From contig CAYJRY010000019.1 in assembly GCA_964372855.1 (NCBI GenBank), positions 1 through 21,436 of the forward strand: a DNA stretch of 21,436 bases. The letters are read 5' to 3'. This stretch comes from JACOXT01 sp964372855 (lineage in GTDB: Bacteria; Patescibacteriota; Microgenomatia; Levybacterales; UBA12049). Under the pieces are notes generated by a model that was given only the letters and a program-made list of their open reading frames with translations, was not told the DNA's origin and made no database searches. How positions within the stretch are numbered: the stretch's first letter is position 1; each line of letters starts with the position of its first letter. Shown piece after piece: positions 5,653 to 13,078 of the stretch. The translations under genes were made by a program, and so were the position numbers.

Positions 5653-6735
5653 TTAGGATTTTCCTACCAAAATCACTTCTTCAACCAACCTGTTGGCATA
5701 TCCATACTCATTGTCATACCAAGCTACAACTTTTACCATATTTCCGCCAACTACTTGAGTAAGTGAAAGATCAACAATTGATGAGTGAGGATTGCCAATA
5801 ATATCACTTGAAACAATCGGGTCCTCAGTTACTTCTAGTATACCATTATATATGGGGTTTTGTGCTTCGCTTTTTATAACTTCATTTACCTCCGAAACGT
5901 TAGTGTTTTTCTTAACAAGAAAAGTAAAATCAGACAAAGATCCAACAACAACTGGAACTCTAATCGCCAATCCGTTAAATATGCCTTTAAGCTCCGAGAC
6001 TGCTTCTCCCGCTGCTATTGTTGCTCCAGTTGATGTAGGCACTATATTTTCAGAAGCAGCACGTGATCGTCTGTAATCCTTGTGTCCTCCGTCTTGGAGT
6101 CTTTGATCAGATGTGAAGCCATGAATTGTTGTCATCATCGCCTTCTCTACTCCAAAATGATCAACCATAATTCTAGCAACTGGAGTTATACAATTAGTAG
6201 TACACGAGGCATTATTAATTAGTGCTTCACCTTTATAGTTTTTATCATTGACTGATAGAACATATGTCGGCACAACTCCACCCTTTGCTGGAGCTGATAA
6301 AACTACTTTTTTTGCACCAGCTGCAAGATGTAGTTTGAGTTTTTCCTCTGAGGTAAAATGACCAGTTGATTCAATAACTACGTCTACATTTAGGTCATTC
6401 CAAGGCAAAAGACTCGGATCTTTCTGCGAAAAAACAGGAATTTTTTTATTATCAATAATAAGTGAGCCAATGTAGTCGTTTCTGTTTTGAATATTTGTAT
6501 TTGAGTCATTTGAATTTATTTCGGATTTGATGCTTCGAATTTCGGATTTTAAATCATGATTTAGAAGAGGTCCATACGCAGTATCATACTTTAGTAGGTA
6601 CATCCAACCTCTTATATCAGTTGATGAACCGGCATTTATCGCAACAACATCAATTTCAGAGACATGTTTCTCCAAAATCACTCTATGAGCAACTCTTCCT
6701 ATTCTTCCGTAACCGTTTATCGCAACCCGTATCAT
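5653..6735 (-). CDS. gap: Glyceraldehyde-3-phosphate dehydrogenase, type I
   Basis: This enzyme oxidises glyceraldehyde 3-phosphate to 1,3-bisphosphoglycerate in glycolysis. Visible features are the dinucleotide-binding NGYGRIGR (7-14), the catalytic NNASCTTNC (174-182) with Cys178, His205 in TTIHGFT, and the C-terminal WYDNEYGYANR (339-349). At 360 residues it is about 25 longer than usual. The excess lies at about 62-87, a low-complexity Ser/Asn/Ile/Lys stretch encoded by repeat-like DNA. The usual Asp after the second beta strand (IND) is replaced by Ala35 (INAGSS), so cofactor preference may not be strictly NAD. The start is supported by TTGCTC, 17 nt, TATACT, 6 nt, ATG. Confidence 0.95.
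   Translation of the reverse strand: MIRVAINGYGRIGRVAHRVILEKHVSEIDVVAINAGSSTDIRGWMYLLKYDTAYGPLLNHDLKSEIRSIKSEINSNDSNTNIQNRNDYIGSLIIDNKKIPVFSQKDPSLLPWNDLNVDVVIESTGHFTSEEKLKLHLAAGAKKVVLSAPAKGGVVPTYVLSVNDKNYKGEALINNASCTTNCITPVARIMVDHFGVEKAMMTTIHGFTSDQRLQDGGHKDYRRSRAASENIVPTSTGATIAAGEAVSELKGIFNGLAIRVPVVVGSLSDFTFLVKKNTNVSEVNEVIKSEAQNPIYNGILEVTEDPIVSSDIIGNPHSSIVDLSLTQVVGGNMVKVVAWYDNEYGYANRLVEEVILVGKS
6475..6552 (-). repeat. Repeat-derived in-frame insertion within gap
   Basis: This stretch encodes about residues 62-87 of the dehydrogenase, absent from typical GAPDH. Its plus strand contains TTTGAATAT, TTTGAATTTATTTCGGATTT and CGAATTTCGGATTT, close to words in the intergenic repeat at 5533-5648. 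Confidence 0.6.
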
Positions 6736-6770
6736 ATAAATAGTATAAAGGTTTGAAAATTAAGGAGCAA
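6736..6770 (-). promoter_or_regulatory. gap promoter, leaderless
   Basis: On the minus strand, TTGCTC (6765-6770), a 17-nt spacer and TATACT (6742-6747) are followed by 6 nt and the ATG at 6735. The -35 directly abuts the palindrome at 6771-6797. Confidence 0.6.
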
Positions 6771-6797
6771 GCCCCAATTAGTTTACATAATTGGGGC
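6771..6797. promoter_or_regulatory. 10-bp inverted repeat between gap and protease promoters
   Basis: GCCCCAATTA (6771-6780) and TAATTGGGGC (6788-6797) are perfectly complementary around a 7-nt centre. The centre holds TTTACA (6782-6787), a candidate -35 for the protease gene at 6823, and the left edge touches the gap -35. The GC-rich ends stand out from the AT-rich surroundings. An operator controlling both divergent genes is the simplest reading. A terminator is unlikely between divergent genes. Confidence 0.5.
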
Positions 6798-6814
6798 AAG
6801 AGGTGTATTATAAA
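6782..6814 (+). promoter_or_regulatory. Predicted promoter of the membrane protease gene
   Basis: TTTACA (6782-6787) is followed by TATTAT (6806-6811, 18-nt spacer), overlapping TATAAA (6809-6814). The GTG start at 6823 lies 8-11 nt after the -10, so the leader is very short or absent. Confidence 0.4.
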
Positions 6815-6822
6815 TATAGCCT

Positions 6823-8808
6823 GTGAATAAATTAATATCTTTTGCCTACTTTATTCAGAAAAATCGAAAGACGCTTATTTCTATTTTAATACTTGTTGGA
6901 TTGATAAGTTCACTATTTACACTTGTAATTTTCCAACAACGATCTCAAACTATACGCTCAGAAGCAAATTCTACTCCAACAACAAGTCAATTGTTAAACT
7001 ACAATTATAACTTCATTTCCCCTAATGGATATTACAAACTTAGTTACGATCCAAGATATTGGTCATACTCAACTTTAAAAGATGATGTATTTGGATCAAG
7101 AACAATTTTTTCCTTAAACTATGATTTCGGATCCGCAAGAATAGATATTATTGAAGGAAGAACAGAATTAAGTCTTGATGAATTAAAAAATGAAATTATT
7201 AAAAAATCAAATGTTTCTCCTTTTAAAAGTGAGAAAGTAGAGTTTAGAAACCAACTTTCATATTTACTAACATACAAAGAGCAAACGCTAGGTTATGAAA
7301 CATATTATTATAAAAGAGTTATTAAAGAAAATAATATTTTTTTAATAATTGAGGAAAAAGTCCCTCAAATGGGATATAATAGCGAGTACGTAGGTAATCT
7401 ATTACAAAATATTTCTTTTGTTGACTCTGAAACACAAACCATTAAAGGAATTTCGGATTTCAATGATTCTTTAACCACAGCCGAATTAGCTGATTTGATA
7501 AGGCCTTCGGTTGCAAACATAATTTATATCTACTGTCTGCAAATAAATAATCTTAAACCTCAATTATCGCAGCTTTTAAGTTCAAATTATAAATTCTGTG
7601 GCTTCGGAAAAGGATCTGGATTCATTGTAAGTGAAGAAGGAATTATCGCAACAAATGGTCATGTTGTTAAAATCTATCCTGAAGAAGCTTTAATTACAAA
7701 TTTACTTTATAGCGGTAATAAAACTTTTAATAATGATTTGATAAGAACAGTATATTTATCCAAAGGACAAAATCCGACTGTCAGTCAAATTGAAGATTTT
7801 TATAAGGAACTTCAGGCCAATCCACAATATCTAGACTTATTCTTAATTAATATTTTTAAACTTATTAAAGACGAAATCATAACGCTTGATATTACCCATG
7901 AAAAATATTATGTAAATATTGGAGGTGAGCCCGTTAGATTAAATTATGAAAAGCTACACGAAGGAGATTATGAAAAGGCAATAATTCCTTCAAAAACAAC
8001 ATTTGCTGCTCATCTTCTAGATTATAAATATCCTAATAAATACTCCTATGAGGCAATTGTCAATAAGAATTACACAAGAGGCGAAGATGTTGCGCTGCTT
8101 AGACTTGACAGCAAATACAACTATATCTTTCCAACTCTTAGCTTAACTAATATGGAAAATTTAAGAGAAGGGATAGAAATAGTTGTTGCAGGATATCCAA
8201 CAATTGTTGAAGGAGAAACTGATCCTAGGGGCGCAATAAGTTTTAAAACATCAAATACTCCAACTATTACAAGAGGAATTATAAGTAGTGTAAAAGAAGA
8301 TTTATCAGGCAAGAAAATTCTTCAAACAGATGCTTCAATCGATCATGGCAGCAGTGGAGGTCCAGCAATCAGATCTAACGCTGATGTAATAGGTATTGCA
8401 ACATTTGCGGTTGATTCCAAAACTGGTAACTTCAACTTCTTAAGATCCATTGCCGAATTAAACGAATTGATGTTAAAAAACAATATAAATAATTCCAAGG
8501 GAACAGTCACTAATTCTTGGGTAGATGGATTGGTTAATTTTAGAAACCGTCGTTTTAAAACTGCTTTAAAACATTTTAATAATGTTAAGTCGCTAAATCC
8601 AAGCCATCCTACTATAAATAGTTTTATCGAACATTCAGAGAATGCGACTTTAAGAGGTGAAAGTACAGAAAGCATAGTAGGCTATATGAGGGGAGACGGC
8701 TCAAATATCTTATTGGTAATTTTTGGAATTTTTTCAGTTGTAAGTTTTATGTCTGCAGGATTTCTAGCATCACTTCCCCTTTTTGCAAAAGTAAAAACAC
8801 AACAGTAA
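6823..8808 (+). CDS. Membrane-anchored HtrA/trypsin-like serine protease
   Basis: The 661-residue protein has an N-terminal membrane helix (about 17-37), an extracytoplasmic region of unknown fold (about 55-205), and an S1C-type protease domain. The catalytic triad is visible: His280 in IIATNGHVV, Asp422 in RGEDVALLRL and Ser511 in HGSSGGP. A long insert (about 285-415) separates His from Asp. After the protease domain there is no recognisable PDZ domain. Instead there is a TPR-like helix pair (about 566-606, ALKHFNNVKSLNPSH) and a second membrane helix (about 630-655). It probably acts at the cell surface in protein quality control or processing, possibly of the secreted proteins encoded downstream. 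The start is GTG, with a very short leader. Confidence 0.85.
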   Translation: MNKLISFAYFIQKNRKTLISILILVGLISSLFTLVIFQQRSQTIRSEANSTPTTSQLLNYNYNFISPNGYYKLSYDPRYWSYSTLKDDVFGSRTIFSLNYDFGSARIDIIEGRTELSLDELKNEIIKKSNVSPFKSEKVEFRNQLSYLLTYKEQTLGYETYYYKRVIKENNIFLIIEEKVPQMGYNSEYVGNLLQNISFVDSETQTIKGISDFNDSLTTAELADLIRPSVANIIYIYCLQINNLKPQLSQLLSSNYKFCGFGKGSGFIVSEEGIIATNGHVVKIYPEEALITNLLYSGNKTFNNDLIRTVYLSKGQNPTVSQIEDFYKELQANPQYLDLFLINIFKLIKDEIITLDITHEKYYVNIGGEPVRLNYEKLHEGDYEKAIIPSKTTFAAHLLDYKYPNKYSYEAIVNKNYTRGEDVALLRLDSKYNYIFPTLSLTNMENLREGIEIVVAGYPTIVEGETDPRGAISFKTSNTPTITRGIISSVKEDLSGKKILQTDASIDHGSSGGPAIRSNADVIGIATFAVDSKTGNFNFLRSIAELNELMLKNNINNSKGTVTNSWVDGLVNFRNRRFKTALKHFNNVKSLNPSHPTINSFIEHSENATLRGESTESIVGYMRGDGSNILLVIFGIFSVVSFMSAGFLASLPLFAKVKTQQ

Positions 8809-8837
8809 AATATACTATTGATTTTTGGAATAAAAAG

Positions 8838-8848
8838 TATAATATATT
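8838..8848 (+). promoter_or_regulatory. Candidate -10 region before the Cys/His-rich protein
   Basis: TATAAT (8838-8843) overlaps TATATT (8843-8848). The second ends 7 nt before the ATG at 8856. TTGATT at 8818-8823 is a possible -35 with 19-nt spacing to the second. The gene may also be read through from the protease, 47 nt upstream. Confidence 0.3.
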
Positions 8849-8855
8849 TTAAGAA

Positions 8856-10028
8856 ATGATAAAGAATTTAATTCTAGTTATTCTTTTGGTTGGCTTGTTG
8901 GCTGGATTAGTTAAACTGACGCCTTATATCAGCAAATGGAATAAGACTTTTGATAAATCAAGTTCTGAATCTCAAGCTACAAAAACTCCAACTTCTTACA
9001 AAGACGTTCCTGAGATGAAAGATATTTTGGACCCCAGTGATCAGGAAAAAAGGTTAAAAGCCGCAAGAAAAATGGTTGCGCGATTAGGGGTGGAACAGTC
9101 TTTGGAGATATTGGAGCATTCCCCACTTCCTCACACAGGAGAAGGGCATTTGATTGTTCATCAAATCGGATTCTATGCTTACCAAAAATATGGTGTTGAC
9201 TCGATACTTAAATGCAAAGATTACTTTTTATACGCTTGTTATCACGGTACAATCATTGAGGCAGCATCAGATCAAGGTTTTGAAGCAATAACAAAAATGA
9301 CTGATAAATGCAAGGCATCATCTGTTCGATATTTCCAATGCGTTCATGCTGCAGGACACTCAATTTTGGCTATGTGGAACTATGAGCTGCCAAAAGCTTT
9401 GACAACTTGTGATGAACTTTATGAAAAAGAAGCTCAGTTTCCTGAAGCACTATCATCTTGTCATAATGGCGCTTTTATGGAAAACCTATTTGGCGTTCAT
9501 GACTGGGGTACCGGTAAAGAGCAGGTACGGGATTGGATTTCAGAGGATCCATATTTTCCGTGTAACTATTTTTCGGAAAAATACCAAAGGGGATGCTGGT
9601 TAAATCAAGCTGCCAGAATTTATCAGATGAACAATGGCGATATGGTCAAAACGTCTGAGCTTTGTCAAGGGGTTGGAAACAACGAATATGAAGCATGGTG
9701 CATGGATAATGTCGCAAGACAAATTCATCCTCTAACTTTGGGAGACCCAGCCAAATCATTTGAGCTTTGCCAACAAGCAGGCGCTAAATGGTACGATAAT
9801 TGTCTTGTGGTTAACGCTGGATCTTTTTATTCAGTGGGAGGAAGAGACGAGGCTTTATTTATCTGCAAAAATGTACCACCTCATTTAAAAAATGAATGCT
9901 ACCAAAGAGTAATTGGGCAGATAGCATCAGATCCGATTGAGGCAGAAGTTAAACAAACTATTTGCCAAAAACTCGAACCCCCTTTTAACAATCAATGTTT
10001 TGGTTCAATCTCCGACCTATCTAAGTAA
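8856..10028 (+). CDS. Membrane-anchored Cys/His-rich protein, uncharacterised family
   Basis: This 390-residue protein has one N-terminal membrane helix (3-22), a short linker, and an extracytoplasmic domain rich in Cys and His. I do not recognise a named family. An ordered set of motifs is seen: H98-x3-H102, CYHG (128-131), CVHAAGH (162-168), CHNGAFMEN (202-210), DPYFPCN (231-237) and C-W (247-248), then regularly spaced Cys to the end. The same set occurs twice in the protein at 14549. The conserved His and Cys suggest metal or heme binding, or a disulfide-stabilised helical-repeat fold; function is unknown. It lies in the plus-strand envelope block. Confidence 0.75.
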   Translation: MIKNLILVILLVGLLAGLVKLTPYISKWNKTFDKSSSESQATKTPTSYKDVPEMKDILDPSDQEKRLKAARKMVARLGVEQSLEILEHSPLPHTGEGHLIVHQIGFYAYQKYGVDSILKCKDYFLYACYHGTIIEAASDQGFEAITKMTDKCKASSVRYFQCVHAAGHSILAMWNYELPKALTTCDELYEKEAQFPEALSSCHNGAFMENLFGVHDWGTGKEQVRDWISEDPYFPCNYFSEKYQRGCWLNQAARIYQMNNGDMVKTSELCQGVGNNEYEAWCMDNVARQIHPLTLGDPAKSFELCQQAGAKWYDNCLVVNAGSFYSVGGRDEALFICKNVPPHLKNECYQRVIGQIASDPIEAEVKQTICQKLEPPFNNQCFGSISDLSK

Positions 10029-10049
10029 TTTTAGCCTCAATTTTAAAAC

Positions 10050-10079
10050 TTGACAAATTGGAAATAATCATTTTTAAAT
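10050..10079 (+). promoter_or_regulatory. Candidate promoter of the NPF/YTTP operon
   Basis: A perfect TTGACA (10050-10055) lies 18 nt upstream of TTAAAT (10074-10079), giving a leader of about 10 nt to the ATG at 10096. A second -10-like hexamer, TATAGT (10085-10090), ends 5 nt before the ATG but has no matching -35. Confidence 0.4.
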
Positions 10080-10095
10080 AGATATATAGTCAAAA

Positions 10096-10359
10096 ATGGA
10101 TAACCAATTAAATAAAGAGGTTCTGGGTGGAGTATTTAAGAAAAAGTCTGTCCGAATTGGAATATTGGTAGTTCTACTTCTTGTTTCTGTAGGTTTTTTA
10201 TTGGGAGTAATTAAGGTACCAATTATTAACCAAATACCAATCCTTCAAAAAAAAGCTCAAGTTAAATTAAAAACAGAGTACAAAAATCCTTTTGCCAAAG
10301 AAACTCAGTACGTAAATCCGTTTGAAACATATAAAAATCCGTTTGTAGTTGCCAAATAA
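10096..10359 (+). CDS. Small single-pass membrane protein with NPF repeats
   Basis: This 87-residue protein has a basic N-terminus, one membrane helix (about 20-42), and a short extracytoplasmic tail containing three copies of Y-[KV]-N-P-F (YKNPF, YVNPF, YKNPF). No known family is recognised. It is separated by one base from the ATG (10361) of the large secreted repeat protein, so the two are almost certainly co-translated. It may anchor or help export that protein, by position only. Confidence 0.7.
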   Translation: MDNQLNKEVLGGVFKKKSVRIGILVVLLLVSVGFLLGVIKVPIINQIPILQKKAQVKLKTEYKNPFAKETQYVNPFETYKNPFVVAK

Positions 10360-10360
10360 T

Positions 10361-13078
10361 ATGGTAATAAGTAAAGCTTTAGTTGCGAATCCTTTAAGAT
10401 TTATTGTTTTGACATTAACATTGGTATTTTTATCCTTTTTCGTTGTAACAAATGTTTTCTCCCAATCCCCTACCCAAACTCCAACCGATGCCCCAACAAC
10501 GGGCGGAGGAGTTCTTAATCTTCAATTTCCTATAGAAGATTTGGGTGGATGTGAAAACCTTGAAGAATGTACTAATTATTGCGAAGATCCAGTTAATCAA
10601 AACAGCTGTGTGGATTTTGCAAAGAAAAATGGGTTCTATCGAGACGACCAGACAACATATGGCGATTCGGAATTCTGGGCTGATGCAAAAGAAGAGTTAG
10701 GGTGTGATTCTAGGGATGCTTGTTTAGAATTTTGTTCACAGTCTACAAATTTTGAAGCATGTGAATCATATGCAAAAAGAAATGAAATACCAGGAGGCTA
10801 TGTACAAGAGCCAGATAAGCCTGAATTTCTAGAGATTGCAAAAGAAGTTTTAGGTTGTGACTCAGTAGCTACTTGTTCAAATTTCTGCGATGATGTGGCA
10901 AATGCTGAGAAATGCTCAGAATTTGCAGATAGAGTAGGGATTTTGGGAGGGAATACCCAAGAGGGGCCAGGCGGATGCCAGACTCCAGAGACTTGTACAG
11001 CCTATTGTTCAGATCCTGCGCATTTTGCATTATGTAATACTTATCCTCCAGTAGATGGCGGAACTTTCACGGGCCCAGGAGGATGCAATAGCGAGGAAAG
11101 CTGCAGAAGTTATTGTGAACAAAATCCATCTGATTGTCGCAGCTATGCTCCAGGATCAAATGGAGTATATGTACCTATTAGCTGCGGTCAAAATGAAGTT
11201 CATGGGCCTGGAGGAGTTTGTACTGCATTACCAGATTATAAACTAGCTGCATATTGCGTAGATGACGGAGGATATTGGAATGGTGATTCATGCATTCAAA
11301 AAGATAGTCCCCAACTTCCTCTTGGAATCTCAACTGAAGTAGCTAGTGCACATTTTGAACCAAGAGAAGAGATGGGAGGCTGCACAACCCCAGGCGATTG
11401 TTATGATTATTGTCGAGCAAATCCAAGCGATTGTCCTCAATTTGATCCTAATTCCCCACGGCCTACGGATGAATATAATCCATACCTTTACTATACTCCA
11501 GGCACTGAGGTTGAGCATGAACCTATTGAGTCAATGGGCAACTGCACTTCTCCAGCAAGTTGTTATGATTACTGTAGCGAAAATCCAAATGAGTGTGAGG
11601 GATTTAACTCAAGAGCACCACGGCCTCCTGAGATCTATATTCCTGGAACCTATTACACTCCGCCAGCAGATACTGTTTATTTAACCCCACCAACAACTAG
11701 CTTTTATACAACGCCTATTTACTATACTCCACCAGAAGGATCTACTTATACAACCCCTCAATATTACACTCCAGGCATGTATTCTACTCCTTCTTACCAA
11801 ACTCCTCCTCCAGGCTTAAACTATACAACTCCTAATTATTACACGCCGTGGAGTGACTATCCAACGCCAACTGGTGAGTACCCGACTCCAACGTATGCAA
11901 CTCCAACGTATTATACTCCTCCAATAGGCTCAAATTACACTACTCCTTATTACTACACGCCTCCACAATATACTACTCCTTACTACTACACTCCAGGGCA
12001 AGGAGGTATAGCAGCTAATTACACTACTCCTACTTACAGCACTCCTCCACCCTATGTTACCCCTCAATATTACACTCCTTTCACAGGCGGTGGGTATACA
12101 ACTCCAGTCTATTACACGCCTCCCACGTATTCAACTCCCACCTACTATACGCCACCACCTGGATCAAATTACACAAGTCCAAGCTATTACACACCTCCAC
12201 CTCGTTACACAACACCAAATTACTATACCCCGGGTACCTATCCAACTCCACCTACATACGCTTCTCCTATTGCTTATACTTCGCCTTCCTACTCTACTCC
12301 TCCTCCAGGCTCAAACTATACTACTCCTAATTATTACACGCCTCATACATATAGCAGCCCAAGCTATTATACTCCTCCTCCTTATTCAACGCCTTATTAC
12401 TATACGCCTTACACATCTCCTACTTATCACACCCCGCCTCCAGGATCGAATTATACATCACCTACTTACTATACTCCTTATATAACTCCAAACTATGGAA
12501 CTCCTTCTTACTACACACCAACATACTACACGCCTGGTGGAACTTATAGCTCTCCTTACTACACCCCAGGAAGTGGTTATACATCTCCAACTACAACTTA
12601 TAGTTATCCTAGCCCAGGTAGCTACTATACTCCTTATGGCAGCCCAGGTTATTATTACCCAACTCCAGGTACAACATATTCAACCCCCACATATTCAACA
12701 CCTAGCTATTCATATCCAACGCCGGGATCAGGTTATACATCGCCTACTTACTCTTATCCAACGCCATCAGGATCATATTACTATCCAACACCAAGTGGAG
12801 GAACCTATGGAACACCTACTTATTCATATCCGACTCCAGGAGGTTATACCTATCCAACACCAGGTTCCTATGGTAGTCCTTATGGCACACCTTCCTATTC
12901 CTATCCAAGCCCAACCTATGGGACGCCTACTTATGAAACTCCATCGTATTCATATCCTAGCCCCTATGGAACTCCTGAATCCTATTCCTATCCAAGTCCT
13001 TCTACTCAAGGAGTCTCAACTTATAGAGAAGTAAGTCTATTAGAAGTAATTCTGAATAACCTCTTTGGCAATAATTGA
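10361..13078 (+). CDS. Secreted protein with 4-Cys modules and Tyr/Thr/Pro repeats
   Basis: The 905-residue protein starts with a signal sequence or anchor (about 12-34, ending near NVFSQ). Residues 64-412 hold seven Cys modules: four of C-x5-C-x3-C-x8-C (first Cys at 64, 115, 166, 206) and three of C-x5-C-x3-C-x6-C (242, 341, 395). A separate four-Cys stretch lies at 275-311. From about 426 to 883 the sequence is repeats such as YYTPPPGSNYTTP, Y-S-T-P, Y-P-T-P and S-Y-P-S-P. The C-terminus is non-repetitive (EVSLLEVILNNLFGNN). It resembles extensin-like wall proteins in style, not by homology. Likely an extended cell-surface or stalk protein. The TTG at 10349 is possible, but the ATG one base after the preceding stop is preferred. 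The downstream gene overlaps its stop. Confidence 0.8.
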   Translation: MVISKALVANPLRFIVLTLTLVFLSFFVVTNVFSQSPTQTPTDAPTTGGGVLNLQFPIEDLGGCENLEECTNYCEDPVNQNSCVDFAKKNGFYRDDQTTYGDSEFWADAKEELGCDSRDACLEFCSQSTNFEACESYAKRNEIPGGYVQEPDKPEFLEIAKEVLGCDSVATCSNFCDDVANAEKCSEFADRVGILGGNTQEGPGGCQTPETCTAYCSDPAHFALCNTYPPVDGGTFTGPGGCNSEESCRSYCEQNPSDCRSYAPGSNGVYVPISCGQNEVHGPGGVCTALPDYKLAAYCVDDGGYWNGDSCIQKDSPQLPLGISTEVASAHFEPREEMGGCTTPGDCYDYCRANPSDCPQFDPNSPRPTDEYNPYLYYTPGTEVEHEPIESMGNCTSPASCYDYCSENPNECEGFNSRAPRPPEIYIPGTYYTPPADTVYLTPPTTSFYTTPIYYTPPEGSTYTTPQYYTPGMYSTPSYQTPPPGLNYTTPNYYTPWSDYPTPTGEYPTPTYATPTYYTPPIGSNYTTPYYYTPPQYTTPYYYTPGQGGIAANYTTPTYSTPPPYVTPQYYTPFTGGGYTTPVYYTPPTYSTPTYYTPPPGSNYTSPSYYTPPPRYTTPNYYTPGTYPTPPTYASPIAYTSPSYSTPPPGSNYTTPNYYTPHTYSSPSYYTPPPYSTPYYYTPYTSPTYHTPPPGSNYTSPTYYTPYITPNYGTPSYYTPTYYTPGGTYSSPYYTPGSGYTSPTTTYSYPSPGSYYTPYGSPGYYYPTPGTTYSTPTYSTPSYSYPTPGSGYTSPTYSYPTPSGSYYYPTPSGGTYGTPTYSYPTPGGYTYPTPGSYGSPYGTPSYSYPSPTYGTPTYETPSYSYPSPYGTPESYSYPSPSTQGVSTYREVSLLEVILNNLFGNN
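11636..13009 (+). repeat. Tyr/Thr/Pro-coding degenerate repeat tract
   Basis: About 458 codons spell variants of Y-[TS]-[TS]-P, Y-Y-T-P-P and Y-[PS]-[TS]-P, with a longer unit built on PPPGSNYT[TS]P and YYTP that recurs six times before 12480 (with variants such as PPEGSTYTTP and PPIGSNYTTP). Codons for the same residues vary (ACT/ACA/ACG, CCT/CCA/CCC), so the protein pattern is kept while the DNA drifts. The composition shifts from YYTP in the first two thirds to SYPTP/SYPSP in the last third. Confidence 0.85.

Noticed and set aside
11636..13009. Possible CRISPR array or minisatellite
   Set aside because: Units are short, degenerate at third codon positions and lack unique spacers of constant length. 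They are coding repeats.
12054..13034. Long open frames in a second plus-strand frame within the Tyr/Thr/Pro repeat tract (12054-12485 and 12495-13034)
   Set aside because: They are by-products of the low-complexity repeat read in another frame, giving Leu/Ile/His/Gln-rich nonsense without a start signal. The signal peptide, Cys modules and operon overlaps all belong to the main frame.
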